A stretch of 64,000 nt of DNA from Treponema sp. (GTDB taxonomy: Bacteria > Spirochaetota > Spirochaetia > Treponematales > Treponemataceae). This document shows positions 35,883-44,869 of this stretch, one piece after another (the stretch's first letter is position 1; every line of letters starts with the position of its first letter). The stretch is from contig JAEESZ010000001.1 in the NCBI GenBank assembly GCA_016286535.1, positions 62,001 to 126,000 on the forward strand, given 5' to 3'. The notes below the pieces were generated by a model. That model was not told the origin of the DNA and did no database searches. It worked only from the letters and a program-made list of their open reading frames with translations. A program made the position numbers and the translations under genes.

Positions 35883-38455
35883 ATTATAAAAATTTACCCG
35901 TATATGCACAAAAACAAAAGATACTTGATTGTCTTGAAAATAATCAGGTAGTAATCGTAGAAAGCCCTACCGGGTCAGGAAAAACAACACAGATACCGGT
36001 CATTTTGTATGAGGCAGGCTACGCAACCAACGGAATTATTGGAGTTACCCAGCCAAGAAGAATTGCAGCTTTAAGCGTAAGTGAATTTATTTCAAAGCAG
36101 ATGAATACTCCTTATCCGGGACTTGTCGGTTATAAGATGAGGTTTGAAGATGTAACAAACCACGACACAAGAATAAAAATCATGACTGACGGTATTCTTC
36201 TTCAGGAAATGAAGCTGGATCCCTGGCTTTCTAAATACTCTGTTTTAATGATAGACGAAGCCCATGAAAGAAGCCTTAACATTGACTTTGTTCTGGGTCT
36301 TGTAAAAAGAGTTTTAAAAGAAAGAAAAGATTTTCATGTTATTGTAAGTTCGGCAACCATGAATACCCAGGTATTCAGCGAATATTTTGATAACGCCCCT
36401 ATAGTTTCCATAGATACAATAACATATCCTGTAAGCGTAATTTACGACCCTATTCCGGGAGGCGCAAGCACACTGACAGAGGCCGGCTGTGATGCTATTC
36501 TTTCAAAAATTACTAACACAGTTGAAAGAATCTTAGATAATGACGAAGAAGATAAGGGAGGAATTCTAATTTTCCTTCCGGGCGAAAAAATCATTAAAGA
36601 TTGTCTGGACCGACTTTACCACGTGCCATTTTCTAAAAAACTTCATATTCTGCCCCTGTACGGACGTCTTCCAAAGGAACAGCAGGAAGAAGTTTTTAAG
36701 GAAGCACCATCTGGAAAACGCAAGGTTATTATTTCTACAAACATTGCAGAAACTTCCGTTACAATTCAGGACATTTCTACCGTAATTGATTCGGGCTTAT
36801 GTAAATTAAACTTTTACAGTCCAAGAACCTTTACTTCTTCTTTAATTGAATCAAGCGTTTCAAAAGCCAGCTGCAATCAGAGAAAAGGAAGAGCCGGAAG
36901 AACTCACGAAGGAAGCTGCTACCGTCTTTATTCAAGAAAAGATTTTGAAGCAAGACCTTTATATACAACAGAAGAAATCTACCGTACAGATTTAAGCGAA
37001 GTTGTTCTGCAGATGGCAGATTTAGGCATTACAGATTTTGAAAATTTTGATTTTATTTCTAACCCTGGACAGGAAGGCATAATCGGAGCAATCCAGACCT
37101 TAAAAATGCTGGGAGCCCTGGAAGAAGACAACACTCTTTCTTCTATAGGTAAGATGATGTGCTACTTCCCTCTTGAACCAAGAATAAGCCGCATTATTGT
37201 TGAAGCAATTATGCGCTTTCCAGATGTTATTCACAAAACCCTTATTGCCGCGGCTTTCTTAAGTGCAAACTCACCTTTTGTACTTCCTCCAAACGAAGAA
37301 ATGGAAGCTAGGAAAGCCCATCATCGTTTCCGCGACCTGACCGGCGACTTCGGCACTTATATCAACCTCTTCCGCGCCTACAAGCAGACCGACAACCGCG
37401 AAAAGTTCTGCAAGAAAAATTACCTTGACGAAAGGGTAATGCTTGAAATTGAAAACATAAATCTTCAGCTCAGCCAGATTGTAAACGAAAAAATGGGCAT
37501 CCCGATTATGGAAGAAAGCGGAACCATGAGCGATTACCTCTGCTGTATTTCTGCCGGTATGATTCAGTTCGTCTGCATAAGAAACGGAAGAGACTCTTAT
37601 TCTTCCCTGACCACAGACCACATCTGCATACATCCTGGCTCGGTTTTATTTAAGCAGGATCCTCTTTACATAGTAGCAGGAGAAATTGTAAAAACCTCCC
37701 GCATTTTTGCAATGAGCGTTTCGCCACTTACAAAACCAATGCTTGATATAATTAATCCGGAACTTGCACAAAAACTAAGCAATGCAAAAAAATCTAAACA
37801 GAACGTAAAAACAGAAAGCATCATAGAAGACAGAAAAAAGAAAAAGGATAAAAAAGCTCCTGCTAAAACAAAGGCAGAACTTGATCCTGAAAAAATTGAC
37901 AATGCCCTTTCTATTGGAAACTTCCTTTTTGAGACAAAGAAAATTAAAGGAAAGAAAACTGCCATTCTGCCTCTGGATTACTTCCGCCTTGCAGTTCTTG
38001 AAGAAAAGGATAAAAACAAATTAAATGCCTGCGCAAATCTTAAGGGCACAATAGTTACAAAAGACAAGGGAAGTCTGCTTGACGGCGAAAAAATGTCTCT
38101 TATAATCAATGCGGTTAAAAAGCTTGACTTGAGTCCACTTTCCGAAAAAAAATGGAACAGACATTTAAATGCCGATATTTACAAACCTCTTGGAAAAGAA
38201 AGCTTAATTGATTCCCTGGACTGGGTAATGAGAACTGCCATAGCAAAGCAGAAAAATAAGGAATACGGTTTTATAACCCTTTACAATGATCAGAAGGGAA
38301 ATTACTGGTACAAGGTTTCAAGAGGATTCTCAACAGCCCTTACAGAAACACATTCTTCATTAGAAACTCTTATAGAAGAAAATGTAGATTTTACTGCTGA
38401 AGAAAAAAAGAAGATAAGCGAAAAGCTGGGCCTGGTAAATAAACTTTACGAATAG
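35873..38455 (+). CDS. DEAH-box ATP-dependent RNA helicase (HrpA/HrpB-like)
   Basis: A DEAH/RHA helicase. Motif I is SPTGSGKTTQIP, Ia is TQPRRIAALSVS, II is DEAHERSLNIDF and III is SSATMNTQVF. IV-VI are represented by ILIFLPGEKII, STNIAETSVTI and QRKGRAGRTHEGSCYRLYS. The HA2/OB-fold region follows (about 400-620). A Lys-rich linker (DRKKKKDKKAPAKTK, about 645-665) leads to a C-terminal domain of unclear type. At 860 residues it is shorter than E. coli HrpA (about 1300) and near HrpB length. A role in rRNA or mRNA processing is inference from the family. Confidence 0.9.
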   Translation: MAIDYKNLPVYAQKQKILDCLENNQVVIVESPTGSGKTTQIPVILYEAGYATNGIIGVTQPRRIAALSVSEFISKQMNTPYPGLVGYKMRFEDVTNHDTRIKIMTDGILLQEMKLDPWLSKYSVLMIDEAHERSLNIDFVLGLVKRVLKERKDFHVIVSSATMNTQVFSEYFDNAPIVSIDTITYPVSVIYDPIPGGASTLTEAGCDAILSKITNTVERILDNDEEDKGGILIFLPGEKIIKDCLDRLYHVPFSKKLHILPLYGRLPKEQQEEVFKEAPSGKRKVIISTNIAETSVTIQDISTVIDSGLCKLNFYSPRTFTSSLIESSVSKASCNQRKGRAGRTHEGSCYRLYSRKDFEARPLYTTEEIYRTDLSEVVLQMADLGITDFENFDFISNPGQEGIIGAIQTLKMLGALEEDNTLSSIGKMMCYFPLEPRISRIIVEAIMRFPDVIHKTLIAAAFLSANSPFVLPPNEEMEARKAHHRFRDLTGDFGTYINLFRAYKQTDNREKFCKKNYLDERVMLEIENINLQLSQIVNEKMGIPIMEESGTMSDYLCCISAGMIQFVCIRNGRDSYSSLTTDHICIHPGSVLFKQDPLYIVAGEIVKTSRIFAMSVSPLTKPMLDIINPELAQKLSNAKKSKQNVKTESIIEDRKKKKDKKAPAKTKAELDPEKIDNALSIGNFLFETKKIKGKKTAILPLDYFRLAVLEEKDKNKLNACANLKGTIVTKDKGSLLDGEKMSLIINAVKKLDLSPLSEKKWNRHLNADIYKPLGKESLIDSLDWVMRTAIAKQKNKEYGFITLYNDQKGNYWYKVSRGFSTALTETHSSLETLIEENVDFTAEEKKKISEKLGLVNKLYE

Positions 38456-38481
38456 CCCATCCTCCGGCACTGCAGACTTAT

Positions 38482-39963
38482 TTACTTTGCATCTGTAGTG
38501 TCTTTTTTTGTCTGCTCTTCTTCTATGCCAAGAAGTTTCTGAGCTCTTTTCTTATTGCCGGAGTTTGCCTTCGAATCTTCTGCAATAAGACGCACTTTGG
38601 CTTCCAGAGCCTTTGGCTTTCCGTTTTTATACATATCAAGGCCAAGGCTCTGACTTGTTGTATCCTTTGACTCAAGATAAAGTTCACAAATATGTTCAAA
38701 AGAAGGCTTATAGTTTTTTGCAAGTTCTTTACCGATTGCATAACGTAAATCCTTCTTTTTATCATCCTTTATACATTCTTCTGCAAGCTCAAGGATTTCT
38801 TTTTCGCCGGCATGACCTTCTTTTAAAAGAACTTCAATTACCTTCTTTTTAGTCGCGTCCCCTGTTTTTTTATCACTTAATCTTGAAACAAGAAAATCAT
38901 TACCCTCTTTTGTATTCAAAAAAGCAAGAGTCGTAATTGCTTCATCTTTAATAAGTTTTTCTGAATCATTTTTAATACGGTAAACCAGAAATGGAGAAGC
39001 TTCTTTTATATCAAGTTCTTTTACAGATTTTATTGCTTCCTGTCTAACCTTCCAGTGTTCATCTCTTACAGCCTGCATAATAGTAGATTTAGCCTCAATT
39101 ACATCAGGAAAATTAACAAGGCCTTTTATAACATACTGCCTTAAGTTTGGATCGCTGGCACTATAGTTTTCTACAAGAACCGGAACAGATTTTTCTGTCT
39201 TCATAAGACCTATACTTTCTGCAGCATACATCCTTACAAAGGCATTTTCATCTTCGTCAGATAAAATTTCGACCATTTTATCCCAGGTAGAAAGGGCATG
39301 CATTTTTCCACAGGCCCTCATTAAACTTTGACGCTGAGCCGGAGTTAAATCATCTCTTTCCATATATTCAGCAAGAAAAAGAGCTTCCCCTTCCCCGCCA
39401 ATTTCGCCTAATGTGGCAATTGCATCATTAAAATAATTTTCGTTTTCGCTTTCAATAAGATTTATTACTGCAGGAATTGCTGCACTTGTTTTACATACCT
39501 GAATGTATTTAAAAGAAGCCTTTACAAGTTCATTTTTTTCGTCGTAGGGGTCGTTTAAAAGGTTTACGGTAAAATCTTCCAGGCAGGGATCTTCAATTTT
39601 TGTAAAATAACTCAGGGCCTTTTCCTTTATTACAGAATTACTGCTTTCCCAAAAAACATCATATATTTCGTCAGTAAAACGGGGATCTTCCTTTGAAATT
39701 AAATCGTCAAGAAGACTTGATATTTCGGAAGGGAGTCCATAGCGGATTGTATTTTTAAAATTTTCTTCATCTTCTGCACTTTCGTCCTTTTCTGAAGCAG
39801 CCTGCAGTTTTTCAGGATCAACCGGACGGGGTCTTTTTGCCTCAGGAACTTCTGCATAACCGCCCTTTGTTGCTTTTACTTCTTCTATAACGTCTTCTGC
39901 CTCCTGTGAATAAAAAGAAGGCATCAGCAGAAAAAGACAGATAAAAAATAAAAATCTCTTCAT
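38482..39963 (-). CDS. Secreted HEAT-repeat protein
   Basis: A signal peptide (MKRFLFFICLFLLMPSFYSQ) precedes an acidic linker and about nine HEAT/PBS-type helical repeats from residue 70 onward (AIPAVINLIESENENYFNDA, LGEIGGEGEALFLAEYMER, AAESIGLMKTEKSVPVLVE, VRQEAIKSVKELDIKEASPF). Such repeats form a curved protein-binding scaffold. No catalytic residues are visible. It follows tgt closely (6 bp) and may be co-transcribed with the tgt-lptG-lptF run. The partner is unknown; periplasmic location is inferred from the signal. Confidence 0.75.
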   Translation of the reverse strand: MKRFLFFICLFLLMPSFYSQEAEDVIEEVKATKGGYAEVPEAKRPRPVDPEKLQAASEKDESAEDEENFKNTIRYGLPSEISSLLDDLISKEDPRFTDEIYDVFWESSNSVIKEKALSYFTKIEDPCLEDFTVNLLNDPYDEKNELVKASFKYIQVCKTSAAIPAVINLIESENENYFNDAIATLGEIGGEGEALFLAEYMERDDLTPAQRQSLMRACGKMHALSTWDKMVEILSDEDENAFVRMYAAESIGLMKTEKSVPVLVENYSASDPNLRQYVIKGLVNFPDVIEAKSTIMQAVRDEHWKVRQEAIKSVKELDIKEASPFLVYRIKNDSEKLIKDEAITTLAFLNTKEGNDFLVSRLSDKKTGDATKKKVIEVLLKEGHAGEKEILELAEECIKDDKKKDLRYAIGKELAKNYKPSFEHICELYLESKDTTSQSLGLDMYKNGKPKALEAKVRLIAEDSKANSGNKKRAQKLLGIEEEQTKKDTTDAK

Positions 39964-39969
39964 ATAAAC

Positions 39970-41106
39970 CTAAACTCCACTATTGTATCGGGCTAAAAAA
40001 TCCTTTCTATACTGTTCAAACCTGTTTTCATCAATTGCGTTACGAATTTCTTTCATCATATTATTTAAAAAGTAGAGATTATGATAAGAAGCAAGTATTG
40101 AACTTAAAATCTCCTGTTCTTTAAACAAATGACGCAGGTAAGCCTTTGTATATGTTCGGCAGACTTTACAATTACATTCACTGTCTACCGGAGTAAAATC
40201 GTGGGTCCATCTTTCCTGTTTTATAGAAAGCTGGCCTTTATGTGTAAAATAAGCCCCGTTTCTGGCATTTCTTGTTGGAAGTACACAGTCAAACATATCA
40301 ACGCCTGCCTGAACTGCATCAAGAATATACTCAGGAGTTCCAATTCCCATTACATATTTTGGCTTGTCTTCAGGAAGCTGCTGACAAGTATAATTCATAA
40401 AATGAACAAATTCGTCATGAGGCTCACCTACACTAAGTCCTCCAATGGCAATGCCCGGCATATCTAAAGAAGCAACAAACTGGGCACTTTCTTTTCTTAA
40501 TTCTTCATTAAAATGTCCCTGAACTATAGGAAAAAGAAGACCTTTATAGCCCTTTTCCTTTTGAATTTCCCATTCTTTTTTAGCCCTTAAAAGCCAGTCT
40601 GAGGTAATTTTTAAAGCCTTTACAGCATTCTTTGCAGGCTCATCATAGCCGGTACAAACATCCAGCTGCATTTGAATATCTGAATTAAACTTTGTCTGAG
40701 TTTGAACTACATTTTCAGGAGTAAACATATGATAACTTCCGTCAACCGTACTTTGAAAGCGCACCCCCTCCTCTGTAATTTTACGAAGCTTGCTCAAAGA
40801 AAATACCTGAAAGCCACCGGAATCGGTAAGGAAGTTCTTTTTCCATTGAGAAAATCCATGCAGGCCGCCGGCTTCCTTAATTAAATCTGGACCAGGCCTT
40901 AAATAAAGGTGATAAGTATTTGCAAGAATGATATCAAAATCAATTTCTTCAAGAAAATCTTTTGGCATGGCTTTTACGGTTGCATTGGTACCTACCGGCA
41001 TAAAAACCGGAGTCCTTACATCGCCATGAGGCAGATGAAGAAGACCGGTTCTTGCTCTGCCGTCAGAAGACTTATGCTTAATATCAAAAAATTTAAGTTC
41101 GCTCAT
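39970..41106 (-). CDS. tgt: tRNA-guanine transglycosylase
   Basis: Exchanges guanine 34 for preQ1 in GUN-anticodon tRNAs, on the route to queuosine. The barrel has PVFMPVGTNATVKAM, ANTYHLYLRPG, LTDSGGFQVFSL with a catalytic Asp, and IGGLSVGEPHDEF. The nucleophilic Asp occurs in AGVDMFDCVLPTRNARNGA. The zinc site is CNCKVC followed by the downstream His. Length (378 aa) is typical. It starts 9 bp after lptG; no queA or preQ1 genes are nearby. All visible catalytic motifs are present. Confidence 0.97.
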   Translation of the reverse strand: MSELKFFDIKHKSSDGRARTGLLHLPHGDVRTPVFMPVGTNATVKAMPKDFLEEIDFDIILANTYHLYLRPGPDLIKEAGGLHGFSQWKKNFLTDSGGFQVFSLSKLRKITEEGVRFQSTVDGSYHMFTPENVVQTQTKFNSDIQMQLDVCTGYDEPAKNAVKALKITSDWLLRAKKEWEIQKEKGYKGLLFPIVQGHFNEELRKESAQFVASLDMPGIAIGGLSVGEPHDEFVHFMNYTCQQLPEDKPKYVMGIGTPEYILDAVQAGVDMFDCVLPTRNARNGAYFTHKGQLSIKQERWTHDFTPVDSECNCKVCRTYTKAYLRHLFKEQEILSSILASYHNLYFLNNMMKEIRNAIDENRFEQYRKDFLARYNSGV

Positions 41107-41115
41107 AAATTATCC

Positions 41116-42192
41116 TTAGGTTCTTGAATATTTTAATAGAATTATACTTGCAATTATAAAGAAAAATACAGGGAACCAGGCTCCCATAAAAGGAGTCATG
41201 TATCCATGCTTTGCAAGTACCATAGTAATCATCATCATAACATAAAACAAGACTGCAGCCGCAATGCAGGAAGCAAGGCTTACAATCAGTACATTCTTTT
41301 TTGTTTTTCCGGTTAATCCAATTGAAAGAAAGACAACAAGAAAAACAATAAAAGGAAAGGCAAATTTTTTGTAATATTCGGCAAGCTGCTCGTGGAAAGG
41401 AAGGCCTGCCTTTTTTAAATGCTGAATATAGGTTTTAGCTTCGCGGGCAGAAACAGACTGAACATCTACAATAGATTTTCTGAATATTGAGTAAGGTTCC
41501 GTAAGCTGGTCTGTATATTTTTTTGAAACCGGAGTGATTTTTATTTCGCCTTCCGACATTGTATACTGCAGAGGATTATTTAAAATCCATTTTTGAAGTT
41601 CTTCATTCCATTCGGCATTTCTGGCATAGATAATTGCCTGCAGCTGATTTTCATCATCTCTAAAAACCACATAAAGGCCTGTAAGCTTTTTATTGGATTC
41701 GGTATATTTGTTTGCCTTATAAATGATGCGGCTGTTATTTGAAAGTACAATTATATCTGTATTATTTTCGTTCTTTACCCTGCCAAGGAGTTTGTCCTGA
41801 AAGTCAACTTTTTTTTCATAAGTCCAGACTACAAGGCGGTTTTCAAAATGGTAGAGGCCAAAAGAAAGCAGAACAGAAAGAATTAATACCGGCAGAGTAA
41901 ACCTAAAAAGCGAAACCCCGGAAGCAAAAAGAGCCTCCAGCTCATTTGTGGCATACATATCACTTAAAACATAAGAAGTAGAAAAAAGCATGCCAACCGG
42001 AATAGAGTACCAGAGGGTTTTAGGTGTATAATAAAGCATTACTGTAAGGACATCTTTTATGCTGGCCTGATTCTGCAGATAATTTGTAAGATTCATAAAC
42101 AAATCTACAAGATTTAATACCAGAGAAAAGAAAAAGACTGAGCCTAAGAGAAAAGGTAATAGTTTCTTAAAAAGATATCCTACTAATTTCAT
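41116..42192 (-). CDS. lptG: LptF/LptG-family permease (LptG-like)
   Basis: An inner-membrane subunit of the Lpt-type bridge that pulls glycolipid out of the inner membrane. The YjgP/YjgQ family layout is present: N-terminal helices (KKLLPFLLGSVFFFSLVLNLVDL, LWYSIPVGMLFSTSYVLSDM), a jelly-roll-like periplasmic domain (about 130-270) and three C-terminal helices. The conserved segment ELEALFASGVSLFR, which contacts the ATPase, is visible. It overlaps lptF by four bases (ATGA). LptB is not in this window; a LptD-like barrel is encoded at 24.9 kb. F versus G is a guess by order. Confidence 0.87.
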   Translation of the reverse strand: MKLVGYLFKKLLPFLLGSVFFFSLVLNLVDLFMNLTNYLQNQASIKDVLTVMLYYTPKTLWYSIPVGMLFSTSYVLSDMYATNELEALFASGVSLFRFTLPVLILSVLLSFGLYHFENRLVVWTYEKKVDFQDKLLGRVKNENNTDIIVLSNNSRIIYKANKYTESNKKLTGLYVVFRDDENQLQAIIYARNAEWNEELQKWILNNPLQYTMSEGEIKITPVSKKYTDQLTEPYSIFRKSIVDVQSVSAREAKTYIQHLKKAGLPFHEQLAEYYKKFAFPFIVFLVVFLSIGLTGKTKKNVLIVSLASCIAAAVLFYVMMMITMVLAKHGYMTPFMGAWFPVFFFIIASIILLKYSRT

Positions 42193-43385
42193 TTTTTTGT
42201 TAATACAAGGTAGAATATTAATCCAAAAAGAGCAATGGCCATATTAGGTACCCATATACACCAGAAAGGATTCCAGCCCATTCTTACAACAAACATCTGT
42301 CCTAAAATCTGCATTGCCCAGTTTATAACGCAAATTACAATTCCGAGGAAAAGCCCCATTGTAATACCGTTGTGCTTGCCAAACAAAAAGGCAATTGAAA
42401 AAGCCAGAAAAGAAAAGAAAAGTGAACCAAAAGGAATGGAAAACTTTTTATAATATTCCATAATCCAGAAAGAAAGATTCTGTTCATCCATATTTTCTAT
42501 ACTTTTAAGGCGCTTAATTTCCTTGTGAACATCAGCCGTAGTCATTTCTGAAGCAGAATGCCTTCTGTTTCCAAGAACGGTTGTTTCAAAAACATTGTAG
42601 GTAGATTTGCCGGCTTCCAGAACATCATAGTTCTCGCGGTTAGTTCTGTTTATGGAAATTACCTTTGCATCATTCATGGCAAGTTCCATTAAAACACCGG
42701 GAACCTGCGAACCTTTTAAGGTGGACTGCCCTGCAATGATTATGGAATCAGATTCATTATCTGAACTGAAAAGCACCAGATCCGAAACTGTATTATCGCT
42801 TACCGTTCCCATGATGATATTTGAATTATCAAGATGCTTTACCGTATTTGATTCCAGTTCAATTGTAGGAGTTGACTGCATAATGCTTCTAAAAAGCTGA
42901 TTGTACTTTATTTTTCCAAGGGGCATTAAATAATCATTTACAAAAAAAGAAATTATAGAAATGATTAAGCCCATTGTAATTACCGGAAGAAGAATTCTGA
43001 AAAAAGAAAAGCCTGCTGCCCTGAAAATAAGAATCTCGTTATTGCTCATCATACCGCCAAGGCACATTAGAAAACCTACCAGGGTTGCATAAGGGGCTGA
43101 CTGAGCAATAATCATTGGAATACTGTAAATCATTATTCGTATTACATCATCAACAGGGGCAGATTTAGAAAGCAGACTTTCCATATCCAGAAGAATCTGG
43201 TTTACGAAGAAAATCATAAAAAAAACAAAAAAGGATACAATAAAATAAATAAAAAGATCTTTAATCATGTAACGTATTAAAAGAAAATTTTTTAATTCCC
43301 CTTTATGAAGATACTTTACAAGAAAATCATCTGTGAGAGTCTTTATATTTTTTATTTTTTTCTGACTTTCCTCTATAAATGACAT
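42189..43385 (-). CDS. lptF: LptF/LptG-family permease (LptF-like)
   Basis: Partner of the following gene. A cytoplasmic N-terminal stretch of about 35 residues is followed by helices (LFIYFIVSFFVFFMIFFVNQ, AQSAPYATLVGFLMCLGGMM), the coupling motif NEILIFRAAGFSFFRILLP, a periplasmic domain (about 160-300) and terminal helices. In classical LPS bacteria LptBFG powers transport; treponemes usually lack typical LPS, so the cargo here is uncertain. It starts just after dut, whose stop is adjacent. The N-terminal extension is longer than usual. Confidence 0.87.
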   Translation of the reverse strand: MSFIEESQKKIKNIKTLTDDFLVKYLHKGELKNFLLIRYMIKDLFIYFIVSFFVFFMIFFVNQILLDMESLLSKSAPVDDVIRIMIYSIPMIIAQSAPYATLVGFLMCLGGMMSNNEILIFRAAGFSFFRILLPVITMGLIISIISFFVNDYLMPLGKIKYNQLFRSIMQSTPTIELESNTVKHLDNSNIIMGTVSDNTVSDLVLFSSDNESDSIIIAGQSTLKGSQVPGVLMELAMNDAKVISINRTNRENYDVLEAGKSTYNVFETTVLGNRRHSASEMTTADVHKEIKRLKSIENMDEQNLSFWIMEYYKKFSIPFGSLFFSFLAFSIAFLFGKHNGITMGLFLGIVICVINWAMQILGQMFVVRMGWNPFWCIWVPNMAIALFGLIFYLVLTKK

Positions 43386-43826
43386 TTACACACCAGTCGA
43401 ACCAAAACCAGACGAACCTCTTTCTGTCAGGCTTAATTCCTGAACAGGAAGAAATGCTGCCTGAATTACAGGTGCAAATATAATCTGGGCAATTCTGTCT
43501 CCCCGGTGAATGGTAAAATCTTCTTCGCCAAGGTTTATCAGAATTATTTTTAATTCACCTCTGTAATCGCTGTCAATTGTACCAGGGGTGTTTAAAAGTG
43601 TTACACCATTTTTAGCTGCAAGACCGCTTCTTGGTCTTACCTGAATTTCATAGCCTTCAGGTATTTCAAAAAAAAGTCCTGTAGGAATAATTGCCCTGCT
43701 GCCCGCTTTTAAAATCAGGTCACTTTCTATTAAGGCACAAACATCAGCACCCGCAGCACCTGCAGTTTTATATTCAGGAATTACGGCTCCTTCTTTTGCA
43801 AGAACTTTTAATTCCACTTTACTCAT
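43386..43826 (-). CDS. dut: dUTP diphosphatase
   Basis: Hydrolyses dUTP to dUMP, keeping uracil out of DNA and feeding thymidylate synthesis. All five trimeric dUTPase motifs are visible: [44 protein letters not shown] and [10 protein letters not shown]. The track begins at 43841; I prefer the ATG at 43826 because GAGG lies nine bases upstream and the family begins near [10 protein letters not shown]. It overlaps the DUF4349 gene by eight bases and ends one base before lptF starts. Confidence 0.97.
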   Translation of the reverse strand: MSKVELKVLAKEGAVIPEYKTAGAAGADVCALIESDLILKAGSRAIIPTGLFFEIPEGYEIQVRPRSGLAAKNGVTLLNTPGTIDSDYRGELKIILINLGEEDFTIHRGDRIAQIIFAPVIQAAFLPVQELSLTERGSSGFGSTGV

Positions 43827-44766
43827 TTTTATTTTCCTCATCTTCTGATGATTTTATCTTTTTTGCAAACTTTTTTCCGCTTAATTTGTAAAATAATTTT
43901 TTAAGAAGTCCTAATTTTCCAAGTAAAAGCCAGTATAAAAAGGCTATAAAGGCAAGAAGAGGAATTCCATAAATAACAATATAAATAATTACTTTTACAA
44001 AAGAAATCATAAAGTTTGCAATGTTATAGAATATTTCTTTCCACTGAAAACCTTCAATTGAATAAGATGGAGAAATATCAACATTAGGAGTGCTTAAATT
44101 TATTGAAATTGTAGAATAATCAATCTGATTATTAAGAAGTTTTAAGCTTCCCTCCATAGATTCAATTTCTGATACAACATTATTTAACTGCCGCTCAACT
44201 TCAAGCATATCTTTTACATTTTCAGCTTTTTTAAGATATTCGTTGTACTTATCCCTTAAGATTTTTTTTGTCTGTAATCTTGTTTCAAGATCGTAATAAC
44301 GGTCAGTAACATCCTGAACAGAAATACTTCTATTGGTTACCTTTCCCAGTTTTCCCAGAGAATTCATTGCCTGATCAAAAACCGAAGAAGGAATTCTAAC
44401 GGTATAATTACAATAATTATTATAATTATTAGAAAAGGAAATATAACCGCCAAAGCCTTTTACCCATTCTTCTACAGAAAGCATTGCCTTTTCTAAAGAA
44501 GGCACCTGAATTGAAATGTTACCGTCTTTAATAAGCTTTCTTTCATATGCAGCTTCATTAGCCTGAGAAGGACTTTCCACAGACTCTGCAAGACTTTCGC
44601 TTTCAAAAGCCATATCTGAGTAAAGATTTGTGGTCATTTTTGAATCTGTAAAAGCAGCAGTTTTTACAGCACTACGATTATATCCTGTACCGGCAAATTC
44701 TGCTTTTTTTGAACAGGAAAGAAACAATAAAGAAATAATTAAAACTAAAGGATATATTTTTTTCAT
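43819..44766 (-). CDS. DUF4349 lipoprotein with coiled coil and membrane segment
   Basis: A signal with lipobox ([15 protein letters not shown]) is followed by the DUF4349 core: [64 protein letters not shown] coiled coil follows ([21 protein letters not shown]). A hydrophobic segment ([24 protein letters not shown]) then precedes a basic tail. The biochemical role of the family is not established. I start at 44766 because that ATG gives the clean signal sequence; the track start (44805) adds 13 residues. Neither has a clear Shine-Dalgarno. It precedes dut with an 8-bp overlap. Confidence 0.8.
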   Translation of the reverse strand: MKKIYPLVLIISLLFLSCSKKAEFAGTGYNRSAVKTAAFTDSKMTTNLYSDMAFESESLAESVESPSQANEAAYERKLIKDGNISIQVPSLEKAMLSVEEWVKGFGGYISFSNNYNNYCNYTVRIPSSVFDQAMNSLGKLGKVTNRSISVQDVTDRYYDLETRLQTKKILRDKYNEYLKKAENVKDMLEVERQLNNVVSEIESMEGSLKLLNNQIDYSTISINLSTPNVDISPSYSIEGFQWKEIFYNIANFMISFVKVIIYIVIYGIPLLAFIAFLYWLLLGKLGLLKKLFYKLSGKKFAKKIKSSEDEENKNE

Positions 44767-44869
44767 AACATTAAAAATAACAAGGTCAAAAGCAAGAAGT
44801 TTCATAAATAAGAATTTTCTTACTTTTGACCTGTATAATTAACCCCATAAAGAGGTAAAAGAGGCTTTT